From Aliiroseovarius sp. Z3 (GTDB taxonomy: Bacteria > Pseudomonadota > Alphaproteobacteria > Rhodobacterales > Rhodobacteraceae): a stretch of 64,000 nt of DNA. The notes below the pieces were generated by a model, which had not been told where the DNA came from, did no database searches, and was given only the letters and a program-made list of their open reading frames with translations. The stretch is from the NCBI RefSeq assembly GCF_029105185.1, contig NZ_JAFMZK010000003.1:1-64000 (forward strand), read 5' to 3'. A program made the translations under genes and the position numbers. Position 1 is the stretch's first letter. Each line of letters opens with the position of its first letter. Below are positions 50,914 to 61,180 of this stretch, one piece after another.

Positions 50914-51023
50914 ACTCTGTGAGCGCGGTGACTATAGCTGTGGGCTTGGCAGGTCAACCCCAATTTCCATGGAATCTGTTCGATCACTGGCAAAAGTTTT
51001 CACAAGGGCTTATATCGCGCGAC

Positions 51024-51860
51024 ATGACTGCTGACGACACCACATCCCAAACGCTCGACTTCATGAAATGGCATGGGGCGGGCAATGACTTCGTGATCAT
51101 TGATTCACGGGGGCGCGATGCTGTGGTGACTCGCGAACTGGCGGCTGGGCTGGGCGACCGGAATCGCGGCGTTGGCTTTGATCAGCTTGCCGAGCTGCGT
51201 AGCTCGGACGTGGCGGATATTGATCTGGATTTCTGGAACGCGGATGGCAGCCGGGCTGGGGCCTGTGGAAACGCGACCCGTTGTGTGGCGCGCTATATGA
51301 TGGATCAAACGGGCAAGGATGCCCTGACCATTCGCACCTCGCGCGGGGTGCTTGAAGCGCGAGCCGATGGCGATCTGGTCGCTGTGAACATGGGCCAGCC
51401 TCAGCTGACGTGGCAGGAAGTGCCCTTGTCGCAGGACGTGGACCTGCAACACCTGCCGCTTGATGGCGATCCTGTCGCGGTCGGTATGGGCAATCCGCAT
51501 TGTGTGTTCTTTGTAGAGGATGCCGAGGCTGTGGATGTCGCCGGGATCGGACCGGGCTTTGAAACCGACCCGCTGTTCCCCGAAGCCACCAACGTCGAAT
51601 TCGCCGAAATCCGGTCGCGGGACGAGATTCGCATGCGCGTCTGGGAACGCGGCACCGGCATTACGCTGGCCTGCGGCTCGGGCGCCTGCGCGACCGCTGT
51701 GGCCGCACATCAGCGCGGCCTGACCGACAAGCGCGTGCGGATGGAGCTGGACGGCGGCTGGCTGACCTTGGATTGGCGCGAAGATGGCGTTTGGATGACC
51801 GGCCCCACCGCCTTTGTATATAGTGGCCAGCTGACGCAAGCCTTCCTGAAGGGTCTGTAA
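51024..51860 (+). CDS. dapF: Diaminopimelate epimerase
   Basis: The 278-residue enzyme converts LL- to meso-diaminopimelate for lysine and peptidoglycan. It has [19 protein letters not shown], the first catalytic Cys in [16 protein letters not shown] and the second in [15 protein letters not shown]. The frame is open further upstream through the tRNA flank; ATG 51024 is chosen as the first start outside that region. It is followed two bases later by mtaB. Confidence 0.95.
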   Translation: MTADDTTSQTLDFMKWHGAGNDFVIIDSRGRDAVVTRELAAGLGDRNRGVGFDQLAELRSSDVADIDLDFWNADGSRAGACGNATRCVARYMMDQTGKDALTIRTSRGVLEARADGDLVAVNMGQPQLTWQEVPLSQDVDLQHLPLDGDPVAVGMGNPHCVFFVEDAEAVDVAGIGPGFETDPLFPEATNVEFAEIRSRDEIRMRVWERGTGITLACGSGACATAVAAHQRGLTDKRVRMELDGGWLTLDWREDGVWMTGPTAFVYSGQLTQAFLKGL

Positions 51861-51861
51861 G

Positions 51862-53124
51862 ATGGGCGCGAAACCCCCGATTTTCGCGACGCTTGGCTGT
51901 CGCCTGAACGCTTATGAGACCGAGGCCATGAAACGTCTGGCCGACGAGGCGGGCGTCGAGGGTGCCGTGGTGGTGAACACCTGCGCCGTGACGGCCGAGG
52001 CCGTGCGCAAAGCCCGTCAGGAAATCCGCAAGCTGCGGCGCGAAAACCCGGATGCCAAGGTGATCGTCACCGGCTGCGCGGCCCAGACCGAGCCTGAAAC
52101 CTTCACCGCGATGGATGAAGTGGACGCGGTCATCGGCAACCATGAGAAGATGGAGCCTGCAACCTGGGCAGGCCTTGCCCCCGACCTGATCGGCGAGACC
52201 GAGCGGGTGCAAGTCAACGACATCATGTCCGTGACCGAGACCGCCAGCCACCTGATTGACGGGTTCGGCACCCGGTCGCGCGCTTATGTGCAGGTTCAGA
52301 ACGGCTGCGATCACCGCTGCACCTTCTGCATCATCCCCTATGGCCGGGGCAATTCGCGGTCGGTGCCTGCGGGCGTTGTGGTGGATCAGATCAAGCGCCT
52401 TGTGGATCGTGGCTTCAACGAGGTCGTCTTGACCGGCGTGGACCTGACCAGCTGGGGCGCGGACCTGCCCGGCGCGCCGCGTTTGGGCGATCTGGTCATG
52501 CGAATCCTGCGTCTGGTGCCGGATCTGCCGCGACTTCGTATCAGCTCCATCGATTCGATCGAAGCAGACGAAAACCTGATGCTGGCCATCGCGTCCGAAC
52601 CACGCCTGATGCCGCATCTTCATTTAAGCCTGCAACATGGCGACGATCTGATCCTGAAACGCATGGCACGTCGGCATTTGCGCGACGATGCGATCGCCTT
52701 TTGCGAAGAAGCCCGCCGCCTGCGCCCCGACATCACATTCGGTGCGGATATTATCGCGGGATTCCCAACCGAATCTGACGCCCATTTCGAAAACAGTCTG
52801 AAGCTGATCACCGAATGTGACCTGACCTGGCTGCACGTGTTCCCCTATTCGAAACGCGACGGGACACCGGCGGCGAAAATCCCCAACAAGGTGGATGGCA
52901 ATGTGATCAAGGAACGCGCGGCGCGTCTGCGGGCGGCTGGCAAAACGCAGGTGGAGCGCCATCTGGCGGCCCATGTCGGGCGTGAGCACCGTATCCTGAT
53001 GGAAAACCCAACGATGGGGCGCACAGAGTATTTCACGGAAGTGGTGTTTGACGCGCCACAGGAAGAAGGCGCTCTGGTGGCGGCGACTCCACAACGCTTC
53101 GACGCCGAGCGGCTCATTGCCTGA
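51862..53124 (+). CDS. mtaB: tRNA t6A37 methylthiotransferase MtaB
   Basis: The 420-residue radical SAM protein has an N-terminal UPF0004 domain (FATLGCRLNAYETEAMKRLA, VVVNTCAVT, VIVTGCAAQ giving three Cys for one cluster), the radical SAM motif NGCDHRCTFCIIPYGRGNSR, and a C-terminal TRAM-like tail. It makes ms2t6A in tRNAs decoding ANN codons. Adjacent to dapF as in many Rhodobacteraceae. Confidence 0.95.
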   Translation: MGAKPPIFATLGCRLNAYETEAMKRLADEAGVEGAVVVNTCAVTAEAVRKARQEIRKLRRENPDAKVIVTGCAAQTEPETFTAMDEVDAVIGNHEKMEPATWAGLAPDLIGETERVQVNDIMSVTETASHLIDGFGTRSRAYVQVQNGCDHRCTFCIIPYGRGNSRSVPAGVVVDQIKRLVDRGFNEVVLTGVDLTSWGADLPGAPRLGDLVMRILRLVPDLPRLRISSIDSIEADENLMLAIASEPRLMPHLHLSLQHGDDLILKRMARRHLRDDAIAFCEEARRLRPDITFGADIIAGFPTESDAHFENSLKLITECDLTWLHVFPYSKRDGTPAAKIPNKVDGNVIKERAARLRAAGKTQVERHLAAHVGREHRILMENPTMGRTEYFTEVVFDAPQEEGALVAATPQRFDAERLIA

Positions 53125-53144
53125 GCCGTGTGAAGGGGAACGTT

Positions 53145-53483
53145 TTGAACCACGACAGAATAGAAAGCGATGCATATCTCGCCCGCCACGCACGTCGAGA
53201 CGCCACCAACGAAGCCTCGCTGCTCTGGATACTTGCCTGGTGTGTATTCATGGCTGCCAGCTTTCCGATGAGGTGGGAATTTGAGCTTGTTTCAGTCTCG
53301 ATCCCTCAGGCGATGTTGATCAGCCTTTTTCTAAGCGGGCTTGTGGGTGTGTTTTGGCATGCCCGGGCAAAACGCGACATCAACGCAGCCCGTGCATTAC
53401 AAAACCAACGACGCATCGAGACAGAAGCGAAGATGCGTCTGGAGCATATCGAAAAGCTCAAATCGGCTTCGGGTGACCGATAG
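53145..53483 (+). CDS. Small membrane protein, hypothetical
   Basis: The 112-residue protein has two membrane helices (ASLLWILAWCVFMAASFPM and PQAMLISLFLSGLVGVFW) and a charged helical C-terminus (QRRIETEAKMRLEHIEKLKS). TTG 53145 is preferred because AAGGGGA lies just before it; GTG 53130 is the alternative. Function unknown. Confidence 0.6.
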   Translation: MNHDRIESDAYLARHARRDATNEASLLWILAWCVFMAASFPMRWEFELVSVSIPQAMLISLFLSGLVGVFWHARAKRDINAARALQNQRRIETEAKMRLEHIEKLKSASGDR

Positions 53484-53561
53484 CCCTAATCAGCCCGGAC
53501 CAACAGAGAGAATTGGACATTTGATAGCAGGCTTCCTACATTTTATGTAAAGGAGGATCAC

Positions 53562-53840
53562 ATGCCCCTACCGCTTGCCCCGATTGCGGCCTTTGCCATC
53601 CGCTATGGCACTGTTGCCGTTGCCACATATGCCTTCGCCCGCTCGATCGAGCGCGGACGACGCGATCAGCGTCACGAAGATGCGTTGGACGATGCCCCTG
53701 AAGGTGTGACAGCGCGCCGCGACAACGAACAAGTGAACGCAACCGCACGTATGCGCCGCGTCATTCGCTTCGGTGATAGTGGGCCGGGGATCGAGATCGA
53801 CGCGGTCAGCCTGACACGCATCCGCTTTCGCAAGGTCTGA
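53562..53840 (+). CDS. Conserved hypothetical protein of Rhodobacteraceae
   Basis: The 92-residue protein has a hydrophobic N-terminal segment (PLAPIAAFAIRYGTVAVATY) and a polar part RRDNEQVNATARMRRVIRFG ending GIEIDAVSLTRIRFRKV. AAAGGAGG precedes the ATG. It lies 3 bp before the GST gene, so the two are co-transcribed. Not functionally recognised. Confidence 0.68.
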   Translation: MPLPLAPIAAFAIRYGTVAVATYAFARSIERGRRDQRHEDALDDAPEGVTARRDNEQVNATARMRRVIRFGDSGPGIEIDAVSLTRIRFRKV

Positions 53841-53843
53841 ACC

Positions 53844-54446
53844 ATGCAGCTTATCACGTCACCCGCGTCGCCTTTTGCGCGCAAGGCCCGCATGGTCATC
53901 CTCGAAACGGAACAACAAGACGATGTGGAGTTGATCGAGGTCGTCTCGTCCCCCACCGCGCCCAACCCACAACTGACCGCTGCAAACCCGATGTCGAAGA
54001 TTCCCGCGCTGATCCGCAGCGACGGGCCGACGCTTTACGACAGTCGCGTGGTGACACGGTATCTGGACGCACGCACCGGCGGCGCGCTTTATCCAGAAAG
54101 TCGGATATGGGATGTCCTTGTCCTTGAAGCCATCGGCGACGCAATCATGGATGCAGGCGTTCTGATGGTTTACGAGAATCGCTGCCGCCCCGAAGACATG
54201 CAGTTTGGCGGCTGGATGGACGCGCAATGGGGCAAGATCGAAGGCGCGCTGGATGCGCTGAACACCCGTTGGATGAGCCACCTCGCGGGACCGCTTGATA
54301 TGGGCCAGATCTCGGTTGCATGTGCGCTGGGTTATCTTGACTTCCGACATGCGGCGCGGGAATGGCGTAAAGGGCGCGATGCGCTGGACGACTGGTTCGC
54401 GGTGTTTGCCACGCGCGACAGCTTTCAGGCGACGATGCCCGCTTGA
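53844..54446 (+). CDS. Glutathione S-transferase family protein
   Basis: The 200-residue protein has an N-terminal thioredoxin-like domain (QLITSPASPFARKARMVILE with the catalytic Ser region, NPMSKIPAL with the cis-Pro, LYDSRVVTRYLD) and a helical C-terminal domain. Likely a beta/Ure2-like cytosolic GST; substrate unknown. Confidence 0.9.
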   Translation: MQLITSPASPFARKARMVILETEQQDDVELIEVVSSPTAPNPQLTAANPMSKIPALIRSDGPTLYDSRVVTRYLDARTGGALYPESRIWDVLVLEAIGDAIMDAGVLMVYENRCRPEDMQFGGWMDAQWGKIEGALDALNTRWMSHLAGPLDMGQISVACALGYLDFRHAAREWRKGRDALDDWFAVFATRDSFQATMPA

Positions 54447-54664
54447 GTCGTCCAAACCTGGCTTCCCGACACCAATCTCGGTGATTTACATCGCTTCGCG
54501 CGCTAACATGCGGCAACATAACCTTGAAAAGCCGCCCCTGCGCCCTAATGACTTCTGGACTGGGCGCAATTCCTTGGATAAACAGCCGCGAAACGGACTG
54601 CTTTCTTGGGCGGTCTATTGTCGTGTCGGTTGCAATTCTGCGACCTAGCTAGGGAGATGCGCTC

Positions 54665-55228
54665 TTGTCACAAGCCGACGACCACCAAGGAACCCGCCGG
54701 GACTTCCTTTATTATGCAACAGGTGGTGCCGCAGCCGTTACGGCCGGTGCCGCAGTTTGGCCGCTCGTTGATCAAATGAACCCTTCGGCTGACGTGAAAG
54801 CGCTCAGCTCGATCCGCGTGGATATCTCGGGCGTCGAGGTAGGCAGCCAGATCACCGTGAAATGGCTGGGCAAGCCGGTCTTCATTCGCCACCGCAGCGA
54901 AGAAGAAATCGCCGCCGCCCGTGCAGATGACAATGCCGCTCTTCCAGACGCGTTCGCCCGGAACGACAACCGCGATTCCGCTTTGTCAGCCGCTGATGAA
55001 AACCGCGCCATGGACGAAAATGGTGAATGGTTGGTCATGATGGGCGTCTGCACCCACCTGGGCTGTGTGCCTCTGGGCGACGGCGCTGGTGACTACGGGG
55101 GTTGGTATTGCCCCTGCCACGGCTCGCACTACGACGCATCTGGTCGTATCCGCAAGGGTCCCGCACCCGAAAACCTGCCCGTTCCCGTCGCCGAGTTTGT
55201 CGACGAAACGACGATCAAACTGGGCTAA
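54665..55228 (+). CDS. petA: Cytochrome bc1 Rieske iron-sulfur subunit
   Basis: The 187-residue protein has an N-terminal twin-arginine-type anchor ([20 protein letters not shown]) and the Rieske cluster motifs [11 protein letters not shown] and [10 protein letters not shown], with the disulfide Cys. It passes electrons from quinol to cytochrome c1. The start is TTG 54665 with AGGGAG upstream. First gene of petABC. Confidence 0.95.
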   Translation: MSQADDHQGTRRDFLYYATGGAAAVTAGAAVWPLVDQMNPSADVKALSSIRVDISGVEVGSQITVKWLGKPVFIRHRSEEEIAAARADDNAALPDAFARNDNRDSALSAADENRAMDENGEWLVMMGVCTHLGCVPLGDGAGDYGGWYCPCHGSHYDASGRIRKGPAPENLPVPVAEFVDETTIKLG

Positions 55229-55239
55229 GGGAGGCTTAC

Positions 55240-56553
55240 ATGTCCGGAATTCCTCATGATCATTACGAACCCAAGACCGGGTTCGAAAAATGGCTGAACA
55301 AGCGGCTTCCCGTTGTTGGCCTGCTGTATGACACCCTGATGATCCCGACCCCGAAAAACCTGAACTGGTGGTGGATCTGGGGCATCGTCCTGACCTTCTG
55401 TCTGGTTCTGCAAATCGTGACCGGCATCATTCTGGTGATGCACTACACACCGCATGTCGACATGGCTTTCGCATCCATAGAGCATATCATGCGTGACGTG
55501 AACGGCGGTCATATGCTGCGCTATATCCACGCAAACGGCGCATCGCTGTTCTTTGTGGCCGTCTATATCCACATCTTCCGCGGCCTGTTCTATGGCTCGT
55601 ACAAAGCCCCGCGCGAAGTGACATGGATCATCGGCATGCTGATCTATCTGATGATGATGGCAACCGGCTTCCTGGGCTATGTTCTGCCCTGGGGTCAGAT
55701 GTCCTTCTGGGGTGCAACGGTTATCACCGGCCTGTTTGGCGCCATCCCCTTCATCGGCGAAGGCCTGCAAACCTGGCTTCTGGGCGGACCGGCCGTGGAC
55801 AACGCCACGCTGAACCGCTTCTTCTCGCTGCATTATCTTTTGCCCTTCGTGATCGCCGCATTGGTGGCTGTTCACATCTGGGCGTTCCACACCACGGGCA
55901 ACAACAACCCGACCGGTGTTGATGTGCGGACCGGGTCGAAAGAAGAGGCCGAGAAAGACACCCTGCCCTTCTGGCCCTATTTCGTGATCAAGGATCTGGT
56001 CGGTCTGGGCGTCGTGCTGATCGTTTTCTTCGCCATTGTCGGCTTCATGCCCAACTATCTGGGTCACCCCGACAACTATATCGAAGCCAACCCGCTGGCG
56101 ACGCCTGCGCACATCGTGCCGGAATGGTATTACCTGCCCTTCTACGCGATCCTGCGGGCCTTCACCGCCGACGTTTGGGCCGTGCAACTGGTCAGCTTCC
56201 TGACCGGCGGCATTGTCGACGCGAAATTCTTCGGTGTGCTGGCGATGTTCGGCGCGATCTTCGTGATGGCGCTGGCCCCGTGGCTCGACACCTCGTCGGT
56301 TCGTTCGGGTCAGTATCGTCCGGCCTTCAAGTGGTGGTTCCGTCTGCTGATCATCGACTTCATCGTTCTGATGTGGGTCGGTGCGCGTGACACGAACTTC
56401 CCGCATGACTGGATTTCGCTGATCGGTGCCACCTATTGGTTCGCCTACTTCCTTGTCATCCTGCCGCTGCTGGGTCTGTTCGAAAAACCGACCACACCGC
56501 CAGCGTCGATCGAGGAAGACTTCAACGCCCACTATCCCGGCGCAGCCGAGTGA
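55240..56553 (+). CDS. petB: Cytochrome b of the bc1 complex
   Basis: The 437-residue protein has eight or nine helices, haem-ligand His residues in [20 protein letters not shown] and [20 protein letters not shown], and the Qo-site [18 protein letters not shown] precedes ATG 55240. It forms the quinone-oxidising and -reducing core with petA and petC. Confidence 0.96.
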   Translation: MSGIPHDHYEPKTGFEKWLNKRLPVVGLLYDTLMIPTPKNLNWWWIWGIVLTFCLVLQIVTGIILVMHYTPHVDMAFASIEHIMRDVNGGHMLRYIHANGASLFFVAVYIHIFRGLFYGSYKAPREVTWIIGMLIYLMMMATGFLGYVLPWGQMSFWGATVITGLFGAIPFIGEGLQTWLLGGPAVDNATLNRFFSLHYLLPFVIAALVAVHIWAFHTTGNNNPTGVDVRTGSKEEAEKDTLPFWPYFVIKDLVGLGVVLIVFFAIVGFMPNYLGHPDNYIEANPLATPAHIVPEWYYLPFYAILRAFTADVWAVQLVSFLTGGIVDAKFFGVLAMFGAIFVMALAPWLDTSSVRSGQYRPAFKWWFRLLIIDFIVLMWVGARDTNFPHDWISLIGATYWFAYFLVILPLLGLFEKPTTPPASIEEDFNAHYPGAAE

Positions 56554-56567
56554 GAGGATTGAAAACG

Positions 56568-57365
56568 ATGATCAAGAAACTCACAAAATCCGCCGTCGTC
56601 GCGCTGGCCCTTACCACGGGTGGCGCATTGGCAGCCGGTGACGAAGGTCACATCGAAGATGTCGCGTTCTCGTTCGAATGGCCGTTTGGCAAATACGACC
56701 AAGAGCAACTGCGTCGCGGCCTCAAGGTCTATACCGAGGTCTGCTCGGCCTGCCATGGTCTGAAGTATGTGCCTTTGCGCTCGCTGGCTGACGAAGGTGG
56801 CCCGCACTATACCGAAGACGAAGTGCGCGCCTATGCGGCCGCGAACTTCACCATTTACGACGAAGAGCTGGAAGACGACCGTGCGCGCACGCCTGCGGAT
56901 TTCTTCCCGGCAGTTTCAGGCGAAGGTATGGGGCCTGACCTGTCGCTGATGGCCAAAGCCCGCGCTGGCTTCCACGGCCCGGCGGGCACAGGTTTGAACC
57001 AGTTGCTGCGTGGGATCGGCGGTGCAGAATACATCGCCAGCTTCCTGACCGGCTTTAACGGTGAAGAGACCGAGGTCGCCGGCTCTGTCCTTTATGGCAA
57101 CACTGCCTTCCCCGGCGGCTGGGTTTCGATGCCGCCGCAATTGGAAGACGGGCTGGTCGACTATGACGACGGTCACAACAACTCGGCGCATCACATGGCC
57201 GAAGATGTGGCCGCCTTCCTGATGTGGACAGCCGAGCCCAAGATGATGGCCCGCAAGCAAGCTGGCTTCGTCTCGGTCTTGCTGCTGGTGCTGCTGACCT
57301 CGCTTCTGTATCTGACGAACAAGAAGCTCTGGGCACCGCACAAGGGCAAAAAATTCGACGCCTAA
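56568..57365 (+). CDS. petC: Cytochrome c1 of the bc1 complex
   Basis: The 265-residue protein has a signal peptide ([20 protein letters not shown], cleaved at ALAAG), the haem site VCSACHGL, the sixth-ligand Met region VSMPPQL and a C-terminal anchor ([20 protein letters not shown]). It hands electrons to soluble cytochrome c. Followed by a strong terminator. Confidence 0.96.
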   Translation: MIKKLTKSAVVALALTTGGALAAGDEGHIEDVAFSFEWPFGKYDQEQLRRGLKVYTEVCSACHGLKYVPLRSLADEGGPHYTEDEVRAYAAANFTIYDEELEDDRARTPADFFPAVSGEGMGPDLSLMAKARAGFHGPAGTGLNQLLRGIGGAEYIASFLTGFNGEETEVAGSVLYGNTAFPGGWVSMPPQLEDGLVDYDDGHNNSAHHMAEDVAAFLMWTAEPKMMARKQAGFVSVLLLVLLTSLLYLTNKKLWAPHKGKKFDA

Positions 57366-57388
57366 GCGTTGGGTTTGATGGAATAGAG

Positions 57389-57415
57389 AAGGGCGCCGCA
57401 AGGCGCCCTTTTTTT
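57389..57415 (+). terminator. Rho-independent terminator after petABC
   Basis: AAGGGCGCC, loop GCAA, GGCGCCCTT, then five T residues, 24 bp after the petC stop. Confidence 0.95.
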
Positions 57416-57484
57416 CTTGAGTGATGATTGGACATGAGTAGCTTAAAGGCAAACAGACTAGGCAACACGACTAGGGGTTAAAGA

Positions 57485-57868
57485 GTGGCCAAGCATACCG
57501 GTTACAAATGGTTGATAGAGCAATTTGTTGAAATTGCGAGGAACAGTGTACAGGCCAATCGGATTCGAAAAAACGGGCATCCTGTGCGCACAAACGATGG
57601 CCCCCAATTTCCTTTGTCTGCACAGGAAAGAGACCAGAAGGAGGTGCTTCTCTCTTTGGACGCTAGTGCTAGGGAAGTGATTGCACGACTAATTGAACAA
57701 GCTCGAATCTCAGCGGTCCACGACCTTGCCTGCTTCCTTGAAGCTGAAATTTCTGAGAAGAATGTCTCAATTCAAGTGGGTGACGACGAGCTTACAACAA
57801 GCCCTTTTGCATCCTACGAGTTTGATTTTGTATGCCGATTAGAAGGTGATAGTTGGCCAGACGATTAG
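57485..57868 (+). CDS. DUF6547-like small protein
   Basis: The 127-residue protein has YKWLIEQFVEIARNSVQANR, LLSLDASAREVIARLIEQAR with ISAVHDLACFLEAEI, and ends YEFDFVCRLEGDSWPDD. The order matches my memory of DUF6547 proteins (SxxxNRI..., ISAIHDxL, GDxVxRLxGxxWPE). GTG start. AT-rich compared with petABC, and its stop overlaps the convergent thiQ stop by 4 bp, so it may be a recent insertion. Function unknown. Confidence 0.65.
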   Translation: MAKHTGYKWLIEQFVEIARNSVQANRIRKNGHPVRTNDGPQFPLSAQERDQKEVLLSLDASAREVIARLIEQARISAVHDLACFLEAEISEKNVSIQVGDDELTTSPFASYEFDFVCRLEGDSWPDD

Positions 57869-58587
57869 AGGTCGCTTGGGACCAAATAATGCCTGTCACC
57901 CCCCAAATACTCTCTCAACGCGTCTGGCGGGTTTTCGAATATCTCTGCGGTCGGAACCGGGGCGTGGGCTTGTCCGCCTTCAACAAGGATCACGTCGTCC
58001 GACAGCAGCCGCGCATCTTCGGGGTTGTGGCTGACCATCAACAGCGTCGCTTGCGTCTCGGCAGCCAGCTCGTCCACCAGCGCCAGCATTTCGGCCCGCA
58101 AGGCCGGGCCAAGCGCCCCAAACGGCTCGTCCAAAAGCAACAAAGGCCGGTCACGCAGAAGCACCCGTGCCAAGGCGACGCGCGCAATCTGTCCGCCCGA
58201 CAACTGGGCGGGTTTCCGGGCTTCCTTGCCAGCAAGACCGACCCGGGCCAGAGCGGCCTCAACCCGCTTTTTGTCGTCCGATGTTAGCCGAAGATCCGGC
58301 CTGATACCCAACCCGACATTCTGTGCGACTGTCAGGTGCGGAAACAGGTTGTTGTCCTGAAACACCATGCTGATCGGCCGATCTGCCGGATCATCGGGCA
58401 TCACCGCCCCCCGCCACTTGATCACACCACTTGTCAGCGGCTGGAACCCGGCAATCATCGCCAACAAAGTTGATTTGCCCGCACCTGACGGCCCCAGAAC
58501 CGCAACACGCTTGCCTTCTTGCACCTGAAGGTCCGCCACGAGGGTGAAATCCCCCATCTCGATCCGAGCGTTTTCAATCGTCAGCAT
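57865..58587 (-). CDS. thiQ: Thiamine ABC transporter ATP-binding protein
   Basis: The 240-residue ATPase has Walker A GPSGAGKST, FQDNNLFPHLTVAQNVGLGI, signature LSGGQIARV and Walker B LLLLDEPFGALGP. It energises uptake of thiamine or its phosphates. Its start overlaps thiP. Under the TPP riboswitch upstream of thiB. Confidence 0.92.
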   Translation of the reverse strand: MLTIENARIEMGDFTLVADLQVQEGKRVAVLGPSGAGKSTLLAMIAGFQPLTSGVIKWRGAVMPDDPADRPISMVFQDNNLFPHLTVAQNVGLGIRPDLRLTSDDKKRVEAALARVGLAGKEARKPAQLSGGQIARVALARVLLRDRPLLLLDEPFGALGPALRAEMLALVDELAAETQATLLMVSHNPEDARLLSDDVILVEGGQAHAPVPTAEIFENPPDALREYLGGDRHYLVPSDL

Positions 58588-60142
58588 TCACGCGACCCCC
58601 GCGGTCAAAAATCCAGAACAGAAGCAACGACAGCCCCAGCAAAAGCACAGCCGCCGCCGCCGCGTCATCCATACGATAGGCCCCCATAAGGCGGTAAAGC
58701 TGCAAGGGCAGTGTCACACCTTGTGGATCAGCGAACATCGCGATAACGCCAAGGTCGCCCATCGACAATGCCGCCGCCAGACCCAGCGCGAACCCCAACG
58801 GTCGCCGCAATCTTGGCAGCCACAGCAGCCGCACCCGCGACAGCCCGTGCAACCCCAACCCATCGGCAAGCGCACCGAAATCTCGCTCGACGGTCCTGAG
58901 TGCTGGGACGATGGCACGGAGGGCGAAGGGAAGGCTCATCGCTGCATTCACCAGCGCCGTCACCGGCAGTGCAAGGTCCGCAGGTTTGACGAAAGGGAAG
59001 AGGATCAGAAACAAGCCCGTCCCGACCACCAATGGCGAAGCGGCGATGGTCAGATACCCCAACCCTTCGACCAACCACGCACTTCGCTGCACAACGAGGG
59101 CGGCAATTGGCAATGCCAACGCCAACGTCAGAAAGGCCGACCCGAACGCCACAAGAAGCGATCTGAACGCCGCCTGAAACACGGATACAGGCAACGTCAG
59201 CAACCCCGGAACACCGTCGACGAAAACCATCATCAGCGGCAGAAGCAAAAACAGGCTCGCCAGAGCCACGGCTGTCATATCAAGAACGCGTTGACGCCAA
59301 TTGTCATCCCATCGTTGCACTGCGCGATCCAACCCGATGCCCATATTGCCGGGAACGGCGACCCGAAACGCGATCATTGCCGCCCCTGCTCCCATTGCGA
59401 ACTGGATCAGGGCCAGCATCGCGGCGCGGCCAAGGTCAAAATCGAACTTGAACGCCTCGTAAATCGCAAGCTCGACCGTCGTGGCCCGCGGCCCACCACC
59501 CAGCGCCAAGGCAACGGCAAACGACGTCAGGCAAATCAGGAAAATCACCAGAAACGCGCCGGGGATCACCTCGCGCAGCATCGGGCGCTCCAGTGTCCGT
59601 GCTATGTCACGCGGACCCATGCCCAGCGACGCGGCAAGGCGGAAGCGTTCGGCGGGGATCGACAGCCAGCCCTGCAATATCAGACGTGTCGCCAAGGGTA
59701 GATTAAAGAACACATGCGCCAGAATGACACCGTGATAGCCATAGACCGATATCGGATCGATCCCGAACAGGCCCAGCGCCGCGCTGATGATGCCGGTCCG
59801 ACCAAAAACCGCGATCAAGCCAAGCACGGCCACGATAACGGGCAGAATGAAGGGGGCGCCCAGAAGGGTGACAAGCACGCGACGCCCCGGAAAATCTCGC
59901 CGCGCCAGCGCGCGGGCCACCGGAATGGCCAGCACGACGCTGACCCCAGCCGACAGAGCTGCCTGCCACAAGGTGAACCGTATGGCCGCCCAATCCGATG
60001 GCCCAAGACCACGGCCGCCGTCGGCGCGCAGCGTCACGGCAAGCAGCGTGCCAAACACCATCACCACAAGCAGCAGGACGGCAAGAAGGCCGGGCCAATG
60101 TGACACCCATAGGGGACGCCCTGTATGACCCGACCGTTGCAT
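58574..60142 (-). CDS. thiP: Thiamine ABC transporter permease
   Basis: The 522-residue protein fuses two permease halves with about twelve helices in all. EAA-like loops are RLAASLGMGPRDIARTLERP in the first half and DGLGLHGLSRVRLLWLPRLR in the second. It directly follows thiB and overlaps thiQ, as in the usual thiBPQ operon. Confidence 0.93.
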   Translation of the reverse strand: MQRSGHTGRPLWVSHWPGLLAVLLLVVMVFGTLLAVTLRADGGRGLGPSDWAAIRFTLWQAALSAGVSVVLAIPVARALARRDFPGRRVLVTLLGAPFILPVIVAVLGLIAVFGRTGIISAALGLFGIDPISVYGYHGVILAHVFFNLPLATRLILQGWLSIPAERFRLAASLGMGPRDIARTLERPMLREVIPGAFLVIFLICLTSFAVALALGGGPRATTVELAIYEAFKFDFDLGRAAMLALIQFAMGAGAAMIAFRVAVPGNMGIGLDRAVQRWDDNWRQRVLDMTAVALASLFLLLPLMMVFVDGVPGLLTLPVSVFQAAFRSLLVAFGSAFLTLALALPIAALVVQRSAWLVEGLGYLTIAASPLVVGTGLFLILFPFVKPADLALPVTALVNAAMSLPFALRAIVPALRTVERDFGALADGLGLHGLSRVRLLWLPRLRRPLGFALGLAAALSMGDLGVIAMFADPQGVTLPLQLYRLMGAYRMDDAAAAAVLLLGLSLLLFWIFDRGGRVNADD

Positions 60143-61129
60143 TTACTTCGAGAACGCCGTCAGCCATTCGTCCAGCGCGGGCTTGCGCAGGGCTTCGGCT
60201 TCGTCCTCGGGGTGGAAGATCGCCTTGCCCGGCACGCCCAGCAGATCGAACTTCTCAGGCAGAAGGGCGGCGTCCAGCTTCGACGGGTAAGACCAGTTGG
60301 CGGTCGGAATTGCCTTCTGGAACTCCTCGCTCAGCACATAGTCCATGAAGGCGCTGGCCAATTCAGGCTGATCGGTGGTTTTCAGCTTCGCGGCCAGTTC
60401 GACAAACAGGTAATGACCTTCCTCGAAAATCGCCGCCGACTTGGTCATGTCGTCTTCGGCAATGATGTGATAGGCGGGCGAGGTGGTGTAGGACAGCACC
60501 ATATCCGCTTCGCCATCCGTGAACATCCCATAGGATTCCGACCAGCCTTGCGTCACGGTCAGAACCTTTGGGGCCAGACGCTCCCACGCGTCGGACGCGT
60601 TATCGCCATAGATCGCCTTGACCCACAACAAGAGCGCCAGCCCGGAAATCGAGCTGCGCGGGTCTTGCAGAACGATTTTCACATCATCCGGCATGTCCAG
60701 CAGCGCCTCGAAACTGGCGGGAGGGGTTTCCATCTTGGTGTTGTCATAGATGAACGCGGTGTAGCCATAGTTAAACGGCAGGAACACGTCATCGGTCCAG
60801 TCAATCGGCATGGTCAGACCGCTGACATCCTGCCCATGCGGCGCAAACAGGCCGGACGCGCGGGCCCGCGCGGTGACGTCGGTGTTCAGGCCTATGACCA
60901 CATCAGCTTCAGTCCGCTCGCCTTCCAACAGGATGCGCGGCAGCACGTCGCCGGTGATGAATTGCAGGTCACAATTGCACTGCGCTTCAAAGCCCTGTTC
61001 GATTCCGGGGCCGGGCCCCCATTCCGAGGCAAAGTAGTCAGGCGCATAGACTTGAAGCACGGGCGTATCCGCGTGGGCCGCGTGGGCCATCAGTGCAAGT
61101 CCTGCGACAAATGAAAGGGTCTGTTTCAT
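60143..61129 (-). CDS. thiB: Thiamine-binding periplasmic protein
   Basis: The 328-residue protein has a signal peptide (MKQTLSFVAGLALMAHAAHA) and a ThiB-type body with VYAPDYFASEWGPGPGIEQG, DVVIGLNTDVTARARASGLF and SYTTSPAYHI. It delivers thiamine to ThiPQ. ATG 61129 follows GGAGG within a hairpin below the riboswitch; the frame upstream covers the riboswitch and is not translated. Confidence 0.93.
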   Translation of the reverse strand: MKQTLSFVAGLALMAHAAHADTPVLQVYAPDYFASEWGPGPGIEQGFEAQCNCDLQFITGDVLPRILLEGERTEADVVIGLNTDVTARARASGLFAPHGQDVSGLTMPIDWTDDVFLPFNYGYTAFIYDNTKMETPPASFEALLDMPDDVKIVLQDPRSSISGLALLLWVKAIYGDNASDAWERLAPKVLTVTQGWSESYGMFTDGEADMVLSYTTSPAYHIIAEDDMTKSAAIFEEGHYLFVELAAKLKTTDQPELASAFMDYVLSEEFQKAIPTANWSYPSKLDAALLPEKFDLLGVPGKAIFHPEDEAEALRKPALDEWLTAFSK

Positions 61130-61137
61130 GGCATCCT

Positions 61138-61166
61138 CCAAATGCGCCGGACGGAGTGGCATTTGG
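61138..61166 (-). promoter_or_regulatory. SD-sequestering hairpin of TPP riboswitch
   Basis: CCAAATGC (61138-61145) and GCATTTGG (61159-61166) form a perfect 8-bp hairpin that reaches into the GGAGG ribosome binding site of thiB. It is a likely translational expression platform. Confidence 0.6.
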
Positions 61167-61180
61167 GGCATCCAAATTAC

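Noticed and set aside
55225-56532. 435-codon minus-strand frame across petB
   Set aside because: It is the antisense shadow of the unmistakable cytochrome b gene.
58544-59701. 385-codon plus-strand frame across thiP
   Set aside because: His/Gln/Arg-rich composition typical of an antisense shadow of a GC-rich membrane protein gene.
60125-61114. 329-codon plus-strand frame across thiB
   Set aside because: Antisense shadow of thiB; no independent start signal.
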